NCBI GenBank assembly: GCA_958295525.1
Contig: OY282355.1
Location: forward strand, 524,260-588,259
DNA: 64,000 nucleotides
Reading direction: 5' to 3'
Origin: an uncultured Dehalococcoidia bacterium
GTDB taxonomy: Bacteria; Chloroflexota; Dehalococcoidia; Lucifugimonadales; Australimonadaceae
The notes beneath the pieces were generated by a model, which was given only the letters and a program-made list of their open reading frames with translations, was not told the origin of the DNA and made no database searches. Shown one piece after another: positions 22,646 through 31,342 of this stretch. Within the stretch, counting starts at the first letter, position 1; every line of letters starts with the position of its first letter. Both the position numbers and the translations under genes were made by a program.

Positions 22646-23478
22646 CCGGCTCGCTCTGGCTCGCATGGAGCGCCGACCCCACCGTCCTCATCGGCGTCCC
22701 GCTCGCCGCCGTTCTCTACGCGCGCGGGCTCCGCAGTTTGGAGCGGCGGCGCATCCACGGCAAACCCCGAGCCGTCGCGTTCTACCTCGGCCTCACCGCA
22801 ATGTTCATCGCGCTCGCCAGCCCGCTGGACGCGCTCGCCGGCGAACTCTTCGCCGCGCATATGGCGCAGCATATGCTCCTGATGTTCTTCGCCGTGCCCG
22901 CCATTCAGATCGGCGCGCCGGTGATTCCGATGACGCGGGGCGTCCCCCGGCCCATCCGCAAGCGCTTCCTCATCCCGTTCCTCAAGTCCGCGCCCGTCCG
23001 AGCGGCGCTCCGCAACCTCTTCCGCCCGCTGATCGCCTGGCCGCTGTTCATCGGAATGCTGCTGGGCTGGCACGTTCCCGCCGCCTACGAGGCCGCCCTC
23101 CGCAACGAGACGATCCACGTCATCGAGCACGCCGCCTTCATATTCGGCGCCTACCTCTGGTGGTGGAACGTCATAGACCCCGCTCCGCTGCGCGCCGGCC
23201 TCTCCTACCTTGCCCGCGTGCCGTTCGTGTTCATCACCATCGTTCCCAACTTCGCGCTCGGCGCGTTCCTCACGTTCGCGCCCAGCGCCTGGTATCCCTC
23301 CTACGAGGCGACCGCCCCGCTGTACGGCCTCACCGCGCTTGAGGATCAGGAGATCGGCGGCGTGATTATGTGGGTGCCGGGGTCGTTCGTCGTGGCCGCC
23401 GCGCTGCTGCTCGCGCTGTACTACGCCGTGCGCGGCGAGCAGCAAGCGCAACTCGCCCGCGAGCGCGCGGAAGGGTAG
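22642..23478 (+). CDS. ctaG: CtaG (caa3-type) oxidase assembly protein
   Basis: The 278-residue membrane protein has about seven helices. Family features include FIALASPLDALAGELFAAHM, AQHMLLMFFAVP, LLGWHVPAAYEAALRN and HVIEHAAFIFGAYLWWW. These histidine-bearing helices define the caa3_CtaG family, needed to insert copper or mature the caa3 oxidase. It has a GTG start and is the last gene of the operon. It is unrelated in sequence to the Cox11-type CtaG. Confidence 0.92.
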   Translation: MTGSLWLAWSADPTVLIGVPLAAVLYARGLRSLERRRIHGKPRAVAFYLGLTAMFIALASPLDALAGELFAAHMAQHMLLMFFAVPAIQIGAPVIPMTRGVPRPIRKRFLIPFLKSAPVRAALRNLFRPLIAWPLFIGMLLGWHVPAAYEAALRNETIHVIEHAAFIFGAYLWWWNVIDPAPLRAGLSYLARVPFVFITIVPNFALGAFLTFAPSAWYPSYEATAPLYGLTALEDQEIGGVIMWVPGSFVVAAALLLALYYAVRGEQQAQLARERAEG

Positions 23479-23619
23479 GGAACGCGCGCAACAGCGCCTC
23501 GGTCAGCCTTTTGGCGGGGCGGGAGGCGCGGGCGCGTCCGAAGGCTGGCCTCGTCTATAATCCCTGCCCGGAGCCGCCGGCGCTCACGCGGAAGCGCAAG
23601 CCGCCGACTCCGCCCCCCC
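23479..23619. other. Convergent gap with a lone TATAAT
   Basis: This 141-nt gap lies between ctaG and the convergent Rieske gene. It contains a perfect TATAAT on the plus strand (23556-23561) but no good -35 and no start codon at the usual short distance. No gene is supported. Confidence 0.5.
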
Positions 23620-24879
23620 TCATGCCCCCGGGTCCATCTTCGGAATAAGGTCGGCGCGCCAGTCCGCCCCGGGCGGGAGCGTCGTCTCGGCGGCGCGCAG
23701 ACCGTAATACGTCGGCGCGACGCCCGGCGGATCGCCGCCGTCCTGCACGGCGCGGACCGCTTCCTCCAGCAGTTTGCGCGCCGCGATGATCGCCCGGTCC
23801 GCCGGGCCCAAATGCTCCCTCGTCCGATCGACGATCGGGCCCATCATCTCTTGCGCCGCCCGGTCTTGCGTATTGATCCCCACGATGCCCGTGAACGTCT
23901 CCGTGCGCTGCGCCTCCCGGTCGATCATCCAGTTGTTGGAGCGGTTGCGGACGGAGCGGAAGCCGTTCTCGACGTCCACGTCCGCGCCGAACACGTTGCC
24001 CGTCTCCTCCGGCCCGGCCTCGCCCTTGCCCAGCGGAACCGCGTCGTCGTAGTACCAGTTCCACACGAGGCAACGGCGGTCGTCTATCGGCGTCCAATGG
24101 TGGCCGTGCGTCCGATTTTGGACGCCGCGTCCGGCGGGGCGCAACTGCGTCCACGGCATCACGAAGTGATAGCCGCGCACGTACTGCTCGCCGCTTCCGA
24201 GCGAGCGAGCGCCGAAGTAGCGGTAGCCGTAGTCCGTAACGTCCACCTCCAGCGTGGGCGCGGAGCCTTGCACGAAAGCGTCGGACACGGGAATGCCCGG
24301 CTGCGAGGCGTTCGGACGCAGCATGCGGTGCATAATCGGCGCGTGGGAGGTGTCTATTCCGCCCTCCAGCGCCTGCAGCCAGTTGCACTCCTCCACGACC
24401 TTCGTAACGACGCGATGGGCCTCGGGAACGCGCGTCCACGCGAAGTCGGGCGGCGGGGGCTGCTTCTCCGGCGGGCCCATATACACCCACAGAACGCCGC
24501 CCGCCTCGGCGACCGGATAGGACGTTGTCCGAATCTTGGCGGCGAACGGGCGCGGCTCGTTCATCTGATCCACGCACTGCCCGGTCACGTCGAACTTCCA
24601 GCCGTGGTAGACGCAGCGCAGGCCGTTCTCCTCGTTGCGCCCCAGCCACAGCGAAGTGAGGCGGTGCGGGCAGCGCTCGTCGAGCGCGCCGACGCGCCCG
24701 CTCGTGTCGCGGAACGCGACCAGATCCTCGCCGAGGAGCCGCAGGCGCAGAGGCGCGCAATCCGGCGCGGGCAGTTCCCAGTCCAGCAGCGCCGGAATCC
24801 AATAGCGGCGCAGCGTCTCGCCCATCGGCGTTCCCGGGCCCACCCGCGTAAGAAGTTCGTTCTGCTCCTGCGTCAGCAT
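23620..24879 (-). CDS. Rieske non-heme iron oxygenase, alpha subunit (phthalate 4,5-dioxygenase-like)
   Basis: The 419-residue oxygenase has a Rieske cluster site, Cys70-x-His72 (ERCPHR) and Cys89-xx-His92 (CVYHGW). The mononuclear iron site D-x2-H-x4-H is in EGGIDTSHAPIMHR, preceded by NWLQALEGG, which carries the bridging region. Overall it resembles phthalate 4,5-dioxygenase and aromatic ring-hydroxylating or O-demethylating relatives. A reductase partner is not adjacent. GGAGG lies before the ATG. The substrate is unknown; a phthalate-dihydrodiol-dehydrogenase-like gene occurs at 45.7 kb. Confidence 0.9.
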   Translation of the reverse strand: MLTQEQNELLTRVGPGTPMGETLRRYWIPALLDWELPAPDCAPLRLRLLGEDLVAFRDTSGRVGALDERCPHRLTSLWLGRNEENGLRCVYHGWKFDVTGQCVDQMNEPRPFAAKIRTTSYPVAEAGGVLWVYMGPPEKQPPPPDFAWTRVPEAHRVVTKVVEECNWLQALEGGIDTSHAPIMHRMLRPNASQPGIPVSDAFVQGSAPTLEVDVTDYGYRYFGARSLGSGEQYVRGYHFVMPWTQLRPAGRGVQNRTHGHHWTPIDDRRCLVWNWYYDDAVPLGKGEAGPEETGNVFGADVDVENGFRSVRNRSNNWMIDREAQRTETFTGIVGINTQDRAAQEMMGPIVDRTREHLGPADRAIIAARKLLEEAVRAVQDGGDPPGVAPTYYGLRAAETTLPPGADWRADLIPKMDPGA

Positions 24880-24943
24880 CGCCGCGCCTCCCTTCCTCCG
24901 GAGATACTAACCTATTCTAGGAGACGGCGCAGGAGCATGCACG

Positions 24944-26230
24944 TCAGCGCGGCTTGCGGGCGAGGAGGACGAGCGCGCCGCCGACGGCGCTGAGTGCGGC
25001 GCTGATGGTGAAAATGAGGGCGTAACTGCCGGTGAGGTCGAACGACCAGGCCGCCGTGAGCGGGCCGAGCGAGTTGCTGAGCATATGAACGGGAGAGACC
25101 ATTCCGCGTATGCCGCCGACGGCGTCGCGCCCGAAGTAGTCGGCCCAGACGACGTTCATCACGGTGAAGAGAATGCCGGTGGCGGTTCCGAAGACGATGC
25201 CGAATACGTAAGAGAGGAGAGCGTCGTCGGCGAAGAGGAAGAGGGCGATGCTGACGCCCATCAGGTAATAACTCGCGGCCATCAGACGTTGGACGGGAAC
25301 GCGCTCGGCGGCGAATCCGGCGGCGATGGAGACGGGCATCGAGATCAGCGGCGAGAGCGAGACGGATATGACGGCGACGACGCTGGAGACGCCCGCGTCG
25401 GTGAGGTAAGAGAACCAGTGGAAGTGGATGCTGGTGGTTACGAAACTTTGGATGCTGACCGCGGCGGTGATGAGATAGAAGGCCGGAGCGCGCAGGGCGG
25501 CGCGGCGGTCGAACGAGACTTCGCGGGGAACGGCTCGCCTGCGCGCGGCGCTCGCGCCGTCCGGGGCGGCGCGGAGGTCGGCGCCGTCGGGCAGCAGGCC
25601 GTAGTCCTCGGGGCGGCGGCGCAGGAAGAGGAGCGCGGGGAGGAGCGACGAGACCCATACGGCGACGCCCATCGCCACCCACGCCGTCCGCCACGTGCCG
25701 AACGTGAGGATGCGCTCGACCATCACGGGGAACGCGATCTGTCCGGCGCGCTGGCCGAGATTGGCGAAGGCCGCCGCTCTCCCTCGCATCGCCACGAACC
25801 ACTTCGGGACGACGACCCCGATGACCATAAAGAAGGTGGACGCGATGACGGTGCGCCCGAGAATCTGCAAGACGAAGTGGTGCCACAACTCTTGCACCGC
25901 GCCCATCAGAACAAACGTGAGCCCCATCAGCGCAATGGCGATAGTCATCACCCAGCGCGAGCCGTGCCTGTCCATCACGGGGCCGACCGCGAGGCCGACG
26001 ACTCCGCCGAGGAAGGAGCCGATGGACATCGGCATCGTGTAGAGGGCGCGGCTCCAGCCGAAGTCGTCGGTCATCGGGCCTTGGAACACGCCGAGGACGG
26101 GATTCGTCTCAACGCCGCCCGCGAACGATATGACGGAGAGAACGGCGACGATCGTCCATCCGTAGAACCAGCGGCCTTGCCGCCGCGCCGCCGCCGGTTT
26201 GCCGGAGGGAGGGCCGCCCGCCGCCGTCAT
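24944..26230 (-). CDS. MFS transporter (monocarboxylate/oxalate-formate antiporter-like)
   Basis: The protein is about 428 residues with twelve predicted helices. It shows WTIVAVLSVISFAGGVETNPVLGVF, GPVMDRHGSRWVM (the MFS loop 2-3 motif), and a central cytoplasmic loop with EDYGLLPDGADL. These resemble the monocarboxylate-porter/OFA branch. The frame is open to a GTG at 26278; I prefer the ATG at 26230, which avoids a hydrophilic extension. It lies between the Rieske gene and prfA on the same strand, so it may import an aromatic or organic acid for the oxygenase. Confidence 0.85.
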   Translation of the reverse strand: MTAAGGPPSGKPAAARRQGRWFYGWTIVAVLSVISFAGGVETNPVLGVFQGPMTDDFGWSRALYTMPMSIGSFLGGVVGLAVGPVMDRHGSRWVMTIAIALMGLTFVLMGAVQELWHHFVLQILGRTVIASTFFMVIGVVVPKWFVAMRGRAAAFANLGQRAGQIAFPVMVERILTFGTWRTAWVAMGVAVWVSSLLPALLFLRRRPEDYGLLPDGADLRAAPDGASAARRRAVPREVSFDRRAALRAPAFYLITAAVSIQSFVTTSIHFHWFSYLTDAGVSSVVAVISVSLSPLISMPVSIAAGFAAERVPVQRLMAASYYLMGVSIALFLFADDALLSYVFGIVFGTATGILFTVMNVVWADYFGRDAVGGIRGMVSPVHMLSNSLGPLTAAWSFDLTGSYALIFTISAALSAVGGALVLLARKPR

Positions 26231-26288
26231 ATCGCCGCTCCCACGCTCGCCGGGACCAAAAGGAGACCCCTGCCGCACTCCGCCTCCT

Positions 26289-27356
26289 CTACTCCCCCGA
26301 CTCCGCCAGCAAGCGCGTTTGCTCGTCCGCCAGCAGGGCGTCCACGACCCGGTCTATTTGGCCCGCCATGATCTCCTGCAGACCGTGCGCGCTCAGCCCG
26401 ATGCGGTGGTCGGTCAGGCGGTCTTGCGGAAAGTTGTACGTGCGGATCTTCTCCGAGCGGTCGCCCGCGCCGACCTGCGACCGCCGCGCCGCCGACGTCG
26501 CCGCCTGCCGCTCCCGCAACTCCAACTCGTAAAGCCGCGAGCGCAGCACCGTCATCGCCTTCGTCTTGTTCCGCAATTGCGACCGCTCGTCCTGCGAGAC
26601 GACCATTATCCCCGTCGGGTTGTGCACGACGCGGACCGCGGTGGCGACTTTGTTGACGTTCTGCCCCCCCGGGCCGCCGGAATGGAAGATGTCCACGCGG
26701 AGGTCTTCGGGGCGGATGTTCACGTCCACCTCGTCGGCCTCGGGGAGCACGGCGACGGTGGCTGTGGAGGTGTGGATTCGCCCCTGCGCCTCGGTCGCCG
26801 GCACGCGCTGCACGCGATGGACGCCGCTCTCGTGCTTCAGCAAGCGGTAGGCGCCCTCGCCCTCGACGCCGTAGACGACCTCCCGCAGACCGCCCTGCTC
26901 CGTCTCGCTCACGTTCACGATGTCCACGCGCAGGCCGCGCCGCTGGGCGTAGCGCTGATACATACGAAAAAGGTCGCCCGCGAACAACGCGGCCTCGTCG
27001 CCCCCCGTGCCGCCGCGAATCTCCATCACGACGTTCTTGGAGTCGTTCGGGTCGCGGGGCAGCAGCGCGGCGCGCAACTCCGCCTCGGTCCGCTCGACCT
27101 CCGCTGCGGCGCGCTCCGCCTCTTCCGCCGCGAGAGCCGCCATATCCGCGTCCGAATCCGATGCGAGAGCGTCGGCGTCGGCGAGGTCGTCTTTCGCGGC
27201 TTGCAGCCGCTTCCATGCGCTCACGACCGGCGCGAGGGCGGCGCGCTCCTTTCCCAGCCGGCTCAACTGAGACGGATCCGCGGCCGCGTCGGGCGAGGCG
27301 AGGAGGGCGTCTATCTCTTCACTGCGCTTGATCGCGCTGCCGATACGGTCGAGCAT
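26289..27356 (-). CDS. prfA: Peptide chain release factor 1
   Basis: RF1 ends translation at UAA and UAG. The 355-residue protein has the GGQ motif (HSGGPGGQNVNKV) that triggers peptidyl-tRNA hydrolysis and the PxT anticodon (RVPATEAQGR), which distinguishes RF1 from RF2. RSEKIRTYNFPQDRLTDHRI is the usual domain end. The expected neighbour prmC, the GGQ methylase, is absent here. It starts with ATG opposite the enolase-superfamily gene. Confidence 0.96.
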   Translation of the reverse strand: MLDRIGSAIKRSEEIDALLASPDAAADPSQLSRLGKERAALAPVVSAWKRLQAAKDDLADADALASDSDADMAALAAEEAERAAAEVERTEAELRAALLPRDPNDSKNVVMEIRGGTGGDEAALFAGDLFRMYQRYAQRRGLRVDIVNVSETEQGGLREVVYGVEGEGAYRLLKHESGVHRVQRVPATEAQGRIHTSTATVAVLPEADEVDVNIRPEDLRVDIFHSGGPGGQNVNKVATAVRVVHNPTGIMVVSQDERSQLRNKTKAMTVLRSRLYELELRERQAATSAARRSQVGAGDRSEKIRTYNFPQDRLTDHRIGLSAHGLQEIMAGQIDRVVDALLADEQTRLLAESGE

Positions 27357-27506
27357 AAATGATCTTTCGCAACGCCGGCTCGCGGCCGCGCGCTCCGTTC
27401 AGGATAGCACAGGGCGGGGCGCGAGGGAGGCCAACGGAGGCGAAAGCGAAGGCGCGCTCTATCTGAAAGGGCGTTCTATCTAAGCGAAGGCGCTTCGCCC
27501 GCCGTG
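27357..27506. other. Divergent intergenic region with short repeats and a hairpin
   Basis: Two near copies of AAGCGAAGGCGC and two TCTATCT blocks alternate at about 27443-27495. GCGAAG-GCG-CTTCGC forms a 6-3-6 hairpin at 27484-27498, just upstream of the enolase-superfamily promoter, and could be an operator. Confidence 0.5.
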
Positions 27507-27535
27507 TTGCGATTCCAGCCCGATGCGGGTATGTT
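27507..27535 (+). promoter_or_regulatory. Promoter of the enolase-superfamily gene
   Basis: TTGCGA (27507-27512), a 17-nt spacer, then TATGTT (27530-27535). The predicted start near 27542 leaves a 26-nt leader before the ATG at 27568. Confidence 0.55.
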
Positions 27536-27567
27536 GCGCCCATCTCCACAGCAGAGAGAGGCGCGGC

Positions 27568-28659
27568 ATGAAGATTACGAACGTCCACGCGACCACCTAC
27601 AACGTCCCGGTGCCCGTCCCGCTGCTTGACGAGCCCGTGATGCGCCCGTTCGTCCTGTGCGCGGTCGAGACGGACGCGGGCGTGACCGGCTACGGCATCA
27701 CCGGCCCCATCCAGCGGAAGGCCGCGCGCGAGCACCTGAACGCGGAACTGGGGCCGCTCGTCCGGGGAATGAACCCGTTCGAGACGGAGCGCGTTTGGCA
27801 CGCCTGCTACGTGGAGCACAACCCGCGCTCGCAGACGGGCGCGTGGTCGTCGGCGGTGAGTGCGCTGGACATCGCGCTGTGGGACGTCAAAGGGAAGGCG
27901 CTGGAGATGCCGGTTTGGCGGCTGCTCGGCGGAGCCCAGCCGCAGGTTCCGGCGTACATCACCTTTGGCCTGCCGGAGTACACCCAGGAGCAACTCGTGG
28001 AGGTCGCGCGGGATTTCGCGGCGCAGGGCGAGGACAAACTGAAGATGGTGGTCGGCGTCGCGGGCGGGCATCAGGGCTGGCGCGAGGACGCGGCGCGCGT
28101 TCGGGCGGTGCGGAACGCGGTAGGGCAGGGCGTTCAGTTGTCGATGGACGCGAACTATATGCTCCAGTTCAACAACGCGCTCAACTTGGCGAAGGCGGTG
28201 GAGGATTGCGGGGTCGAGTGGTTCGAGGAGCCGGTTTGGGGCAACGACGCCGCGCTTCTGCGCGACCTTCGGATGCGGACGAGCATTCCGATCTCGGCGG
28301 GGCAGAACGAAGGGCACCGCTTCCGCGCGCGGGAACTGCTGACGAACGGCGCGGTGGATATTCTGCAGCCGAACGTCGTCTACTGCGGCGGCTACACGGA
28401 GGGGATGAAGATCGCCGCGCTCGCGCAAGCGTTCAACCTTCCGATTGCGAACGGCGGGGGCTGGCCGCATCACAATATGCACCTGCAGGCCGCCGTTCCC
28501 AACGGCTGGCGGATCGAGTACCACTACGTTATGTGGAAGTGCGGAGAGATGGCGTTCGACGGATGCGTAGGCCCGGAGCGCGGCCTGACGACGCTGCCGG
28601 AGACGCCCGGCCTCGGCCTATCGCCGAAGTGGGACGCGCTCCGCGACTGGGAGGAGTAA
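27568..28659 (+). CDS. Mandelate racemase/muconate lactonizing enzyme-family protein
   Basis: The 363-residue enolase-superfamily enzyme has an N-terminal capping domain (MKITNVHATTYNVPVPVPL). Its barrel carries Lys residues in EDKLKMVVG, metal ligands in SMDANYM, EWFEEPV and ISAGQNEG, and a late LQPNVVYCGG strand. These fit a metal-dependent acid-sugar dehydratase or racemase; the exact reaction is not readable. An in-frame start at 27523 precedes the predicted transcription start, so the ATG at 27568 is used. It stands alone, followed by palindromic repeats. Confidence 0.88.
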   Translation: MKITNVHATTYNVPVPVPLLDEPVMRPFVLCAVETDAGVTGYGITGPIQRKAAREHLNAELGPLVRGMNPFETERVWHACYVEHNPRSQTGAWSSAVSALDIALWDVKGKALEMPVWRLLGGAQPQVPAYITFGLPEYTQEQLVEVARDFAAQGEDKLKMVVGVAGGHQGWREDAARVRAVRNAVGQGVQLSMDANYMLQFNNALNLAKAVEDCGVEWFEEPVWGNDAALLRDLRMRTSIPISAGQNEGHRFRARELLTNGAVDILQPNVVYCGGYTEGMKIAALAQAFNLPIANGGGWPHHNMHLQAAVPNGWRIEYHYVMWKCGEMAFDGCVGPERGLTTLPETPGLGLSPKWDALRDWEE

Positions 28660-28674
28660 GAGGGCAGGGTAGGG

Positions 28675-28872
28675 GCGAGATTCCCGCCTGCGCGGGAATG
28701 ACGGGTACAGAGGGCGAGGTTCACGGCTGCGCGGGAACGACGAGACAAGGGGCGAGATTCCCGCCTACGCGGGAATGACGAGACAGGGGGCGAGGTTCCC
28801 GCCTACGCGGGAACGACGGGGCAAGGGGGGCGCTTGCGCGCCGACTGGGTTCCCGCCTACGCGGGAACGGCG
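28675..28872. repeat. Cluster of five palindromic repeats
   Basis: Five copies of the GAGATTCCCGCCTACGCGGGAATGACG-type element lie at about 28677, 28716, 28752, 28792 and 28848, each 35-40 nt apart with GGGGCGAG linkers. The last copy overlaps the 3' end of the luciferase-like gene and supplies its stop codon. Confidence 0.9.
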
Positions 28873-29915
28873 GGGCGCTGTAGCCCGAATTCGCGGGCGA
28901 CGAGTTCGTAGGAGCGGACGCGGTCCTCTAGGCGGTAGGCGATGGTGACGATTCCAACGTCCGCCGTTTCGTAGCGTTCGGCGAGGTCGAGGAGCGCGCG
29001 CTTCACCTGCGCGGGGTCGCCGTCGAGGTAGCCCGACGTGAATTGGGCGGCGTAGTCGGCGGCCGCGCCGGGCAGTTCGGCCCGCGACGCCTCTTCCGGC
29101 GGGACGAGCCCTTGCAGACGCTCGCCCGTCTGCGCCTCGATCATCCGGCGCGCGCGGCTCAGGTTGCGGCTGGACGCGACGAACCGCGCTTCCTCCTCGG
29201 TGGGCGCGCAAACGACTTGCGCCGTTACGTTGACGCGGGGCGCGGGGCAGAGCGCGGAGGGGCGGAAGTTGCGCCGGTAGATCTCGGCGACGGCGGGCCC
29301 GTGCTTGCCGGTGTTGCCGAAGAAGTCCGCGAACGCGAACGGCAGGCCGAGGTAGGCGGCGAGATTGGCGGAGTAGTCGCTGGAGCCGAGCAGCCAGACC
29401 TCCGGCGCGGACTCCGGCGGCGGGCCGGGCTGCGCCTTCACCGCCGCGAACGGATGGTCGGGCTGCAAGCCGCCATGCAGATAGCCGATGAGGTCGGCCA
29501 CTTGCTGGGGGAACGTCTCGATGTCCGCCGGACGCTTGGGGTAGGCGAGCGCGAGCATCGTGGCCTGATCGCTGCCGGGGGCGCGTCCGACGCCGAGGTC
29601 GACGCGCCCGGGATAGAACGACTCCAGCACGCGGAACTGCTCGGCCACTTTCAGCGCGGAGTAGTGAGAGAGCATCACGCCGCCGCTGCCGACGCGGATG
29701 CGTCCGGTGGCCGCGAGGATCTGTCCGGCGAGAATCTCCGGGCTGGAGCCGGCGTAGGTTCCGGTGTTGTGGTGCTCGGCGACCCAGTAGCGGGCGTAGC
29801 CGAGCCGCTCGACGGCTTGCGCGAGGCGCACGGTGTCGCGGAGCGCCTCGGCGGGCGATTCGCCGCGGCGCATCGGGGATTGGTCGGTGACGCTGAGGGT
29901 GAGGGCGGGCTGCAT
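28857..29915 (-). CDS. Luciferase-like (LLM) flavin-dependent oxidoreductase
   Basis: The 352-residue protein is a bacterial luciferase-fold monooxygenase of the MsnO8-like group. It opens LTLSVTDQSPMRRGESPAEAL, then shows YWVAEHHNTGTYAGSSPEIL, GSGGVMLSHYSALKVAEQF and GRVDLGVGRAPGSD, all typical of FMN- or F420-dependent members. The last codons (PAVPA, then TAG) lie inside a palindromic repeat, so the natural C terminus was probably replaced or extended by the element. TACCCT lies 8 nt before the ATG. The substrate is unknown. Confidence 0.9.
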   Translation of the reverse strand: MQPALTLSVTDQSPMRRGESPAEALRDTVRLAQAVERLGYARYWVAEHHNTGTYAGSSPEILAGQILAATGRIRVGSGGVMLSHYSALKVAEQFRVLESFYPGRVDLGVGRAPGSDQATMLALAYPKRPADIETFPQQVADLIGYLHGGLQPDHPFAAVKAQPGPPPESAPEVWLLGSSDYSANLAAYLGLPFAFADFFGNTGKHGPAVAEIYRRNFRPSALCPAPRVNVTAQVVCAPTEEEARFVASSRNLSRARRMIEAQTGERLQGLVPPEEASRAELPGAAADYAAQFTSGYLDGDPAQVKRALLDLAERYETADVGIVTIAYRLEDRVRSYELVAREFGLQRPAVPA

Positions 29916-30012
29916 AGACGAATAGGGTAGCAGTGTATTCCCTCGATGGTCTGGCGTAACTCCCTTTCGGGCGGCAAGAGTTCGGGTAGGAGCAGATTAG
30001 GGCGCGTCGGCA

Positions 30013-30041
30013 TTGACCGCTCGCGCGGACGCGCGTATCAT
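30013..30041 (+). promoter_or_regulatory. Strong promoter of the Lrp-type ligand-domain gene
   Basis: TTGACC (30013-30018), exactly 17 nt, then TATCAT (30036-30041). The predicted start is near 30048, with about 58 nt of leader. It is among the best consensus matches in the window. Confidence 0.7.
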
Positions 30042-30105
30042 TGGGCTAGTCCGCATAACAAGCGCCGCGCAAGGCGGGGAACCACGCTAGGGAGAACGCA
30101 GCAAA

Positions 30106-30345
30106 ATGGCATCCACCAAAGCCTTCGTCCTCATTGAGACCACCGTCGGGAAGACAAAAGACGTCGTCGCCGCCCTCAACAAGGTCGAGAAAGTCTCCTC
30201 CGTCGACGTCGTCACCGGCCCTTACGACATCATCTGCATCGTCCAGGCCGAAGACCTCAGTTCCATCGGCGAAGCCGTAACCGGCAGCGTCCACGTCATA
30301 GAGGGCATCACCCGCACCGTCACCTGTCTCGCGGTCGGCGACTAA
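30106..30345 (+). CDS. Stand-alone Lrp/AsnC ligand-binding (RAM) domain protein
   Basis: This 79-residue protein consists only of the Lrp/AsnC C-terminal beta-alpha-beta domain: KAFVLIETTVGKTKDVVAAL, VSSVDVVTGPYDIICIVQAE, then a helix and ITRTVTCLAV. No DNA-binding helix-turn-helix is present. Such proteins form dimers or octamers and bind amino acids or other small ligands, sometimes modulating full-length Lrp proteins. It is monocistronic, with its own strong promoter and terminator, suggesting high expression. Codon use looks biased to C-ending codons. Confidence 0.92.
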   Translation: MASTKAFVLIETTVGKTKDVVAALNKVEKVSSVDVVTGPYDIICIVQAEDLSSIGEAVTGSVHVIEGITRTVTCLAVGD

Positions 30346-30363
30346 CCCCGGCCTCCTCCTAAA

Positions 30364-30383
30364 CCGCCTTCCGTCAGGAAGGC
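30364..30383 (+). terminator. Terminator hairpin after the ligand-domain gene
   Basis: CGCCTTCC-GTCA-GGAAGGCG is an 8-bp perfect stem with a 4-nt loop starting 19 nt after the stop, followed by TCTATTCC. It looks like a rho-independent terminator with a weak U tract. Confidence 0.65.
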
Positions 30384-30527
30384 GTCTATTCCCCGTCGGC
30401 GCCCGCCGTCTTCGTGAGCGGCGGAGGCGCGAGGTCTACTCCGAAAGTCGGCGCGAGGGCGGATCGCCGCCGGGCGCAGGCGGAAGTCCGCTTCGCAGTC
30501 TCGCCTCGCCTTCCCGCGCCCCGATGG

Positions 30528-30568
30528 TATGCTTACTCGCTATGGCCGCTTCGCAAGCGGCCTTCTAG
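30528..30568 (+). promoter_or_regulatory. Possible leaderless leader peptide and hairpin before the ABC operon
   Basis: TATGCT (30528-30533) lies 8 nt before an ATG at 30542 that opens an 8-residue ORF (MAASQAAF, stop at 30568). The ORF is almost entirely a perfect 8-3-8 hairpin, GGCCGCTT-CGC-AAGCGGCC (30544-30562). Translation of the peptide would melt the hairpin. An attenuation role for the downstream ABC operon is inferred. Confidence 0.4.
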
Positions 30569-30583
30569 GGGCAAGCGCGGGCG

Positions 30584-31342
30584 ATGAGCGAACCGATGAT
30601 CGAGGCCGTCGGCCTCACGAAAGTTTACGGGGAGACGCTCGCCGTTCGCGGCGTCGGCTTCTCCGCCGCGCAGGGCGAGACGGTCGGGCTGCTCGGGGCG
30701 AACGGCTCCGGCAAGACGACGACGATGCGGATCCTCACAGGCGCGACGCCGGCGACGTCGGGAACGGCGCGCGTGGCGGGATGCGACCTCGCGACGAACT
30801 CGCTCGGCGCGCGTCGGCGCACCGGCTACCTGCCGGAGTCCGCGCCGCTCTACGCCGATATGACGGTCAGCGGACTCTTGCGCTTCTTCGGGAGCATCCG
30901 CCGCATGGGGAAGGAGCGGCTCGCGGCGCGAGTGGACGAGACGCTCGATGCGTTCGGGCTGACGGCTTACCGTAACACGCTGATCGGCAAACTCTCCAAA
31001 GGCTACAGGCAGCGCGCCGGATTCGCTCTCGCCGTGCTGCACGAGCCGGACGTTCTCGTGCTGGACGAGCCGACAGCGAGCATAGACCCCGTTCAGGCGG
31101 CGGAGGCGCGGGCGTTGATCCGGAGCCTGCGCGGAAGCCGCGCCGTGCTGCTGAGCACGCACGACCTCGCGGAGGCGGAAGACCTCTGCGACCGGGTTGT
31201 GATTCTGCGCGAGGGAACCGTCGCGGCGGAGGGGACGCCGCAAGAGGTCGCCGCCGCCGCGGGCGCGGCCAATCTGCAGGAGGCGTTCCTCGCGCTCGCG
31301 CAGGGCGACGCGCGGGGCGGGAAAGGGGCGGACTTTGCGTAG
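30584..31342 (+). CDS. ABC transporter ATP-binding protein (GldA-like)
   Basis: The 252-residue ATPase has Walker A (GANGSGKTTT), a degenerate signature (LSKGYRQRAGFALAVL, as in the DrrA/GldA/CcmA group), Walker B (DVLVLDEPTASID) and the H-loop (LSTHDLAEAE). It is the first of four tightly linked genes together with a permease, a GldG-like protein and a DUF4340-like protein. Related operons are annotated as gliding-type ABC systems but occur in many non-gliding bacteria. The substrate is unknown. Confidence 0.9.
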   Translation: MSEPMIEAVGLTKVYGETLAVRGVGFSAAQGETVGLLGANGSGKTTTMRILTGATPATSGTARVAGCDLATNSLGARRRTGYLPESAPLYADMTVSGLLRFFGSIRRMGKERLAARVDETLDAFGLTAYRNTLIGKLSKGYRQRAGFALAVLHEPDVLVLDEPTASIDPVQAAEARALIRSLRGSRAVLLSTHDLAEAEDLCDRVVILREGTVAAEGTPQEVAAAAGAANLQEAFLALAQGDARGGKGADFA

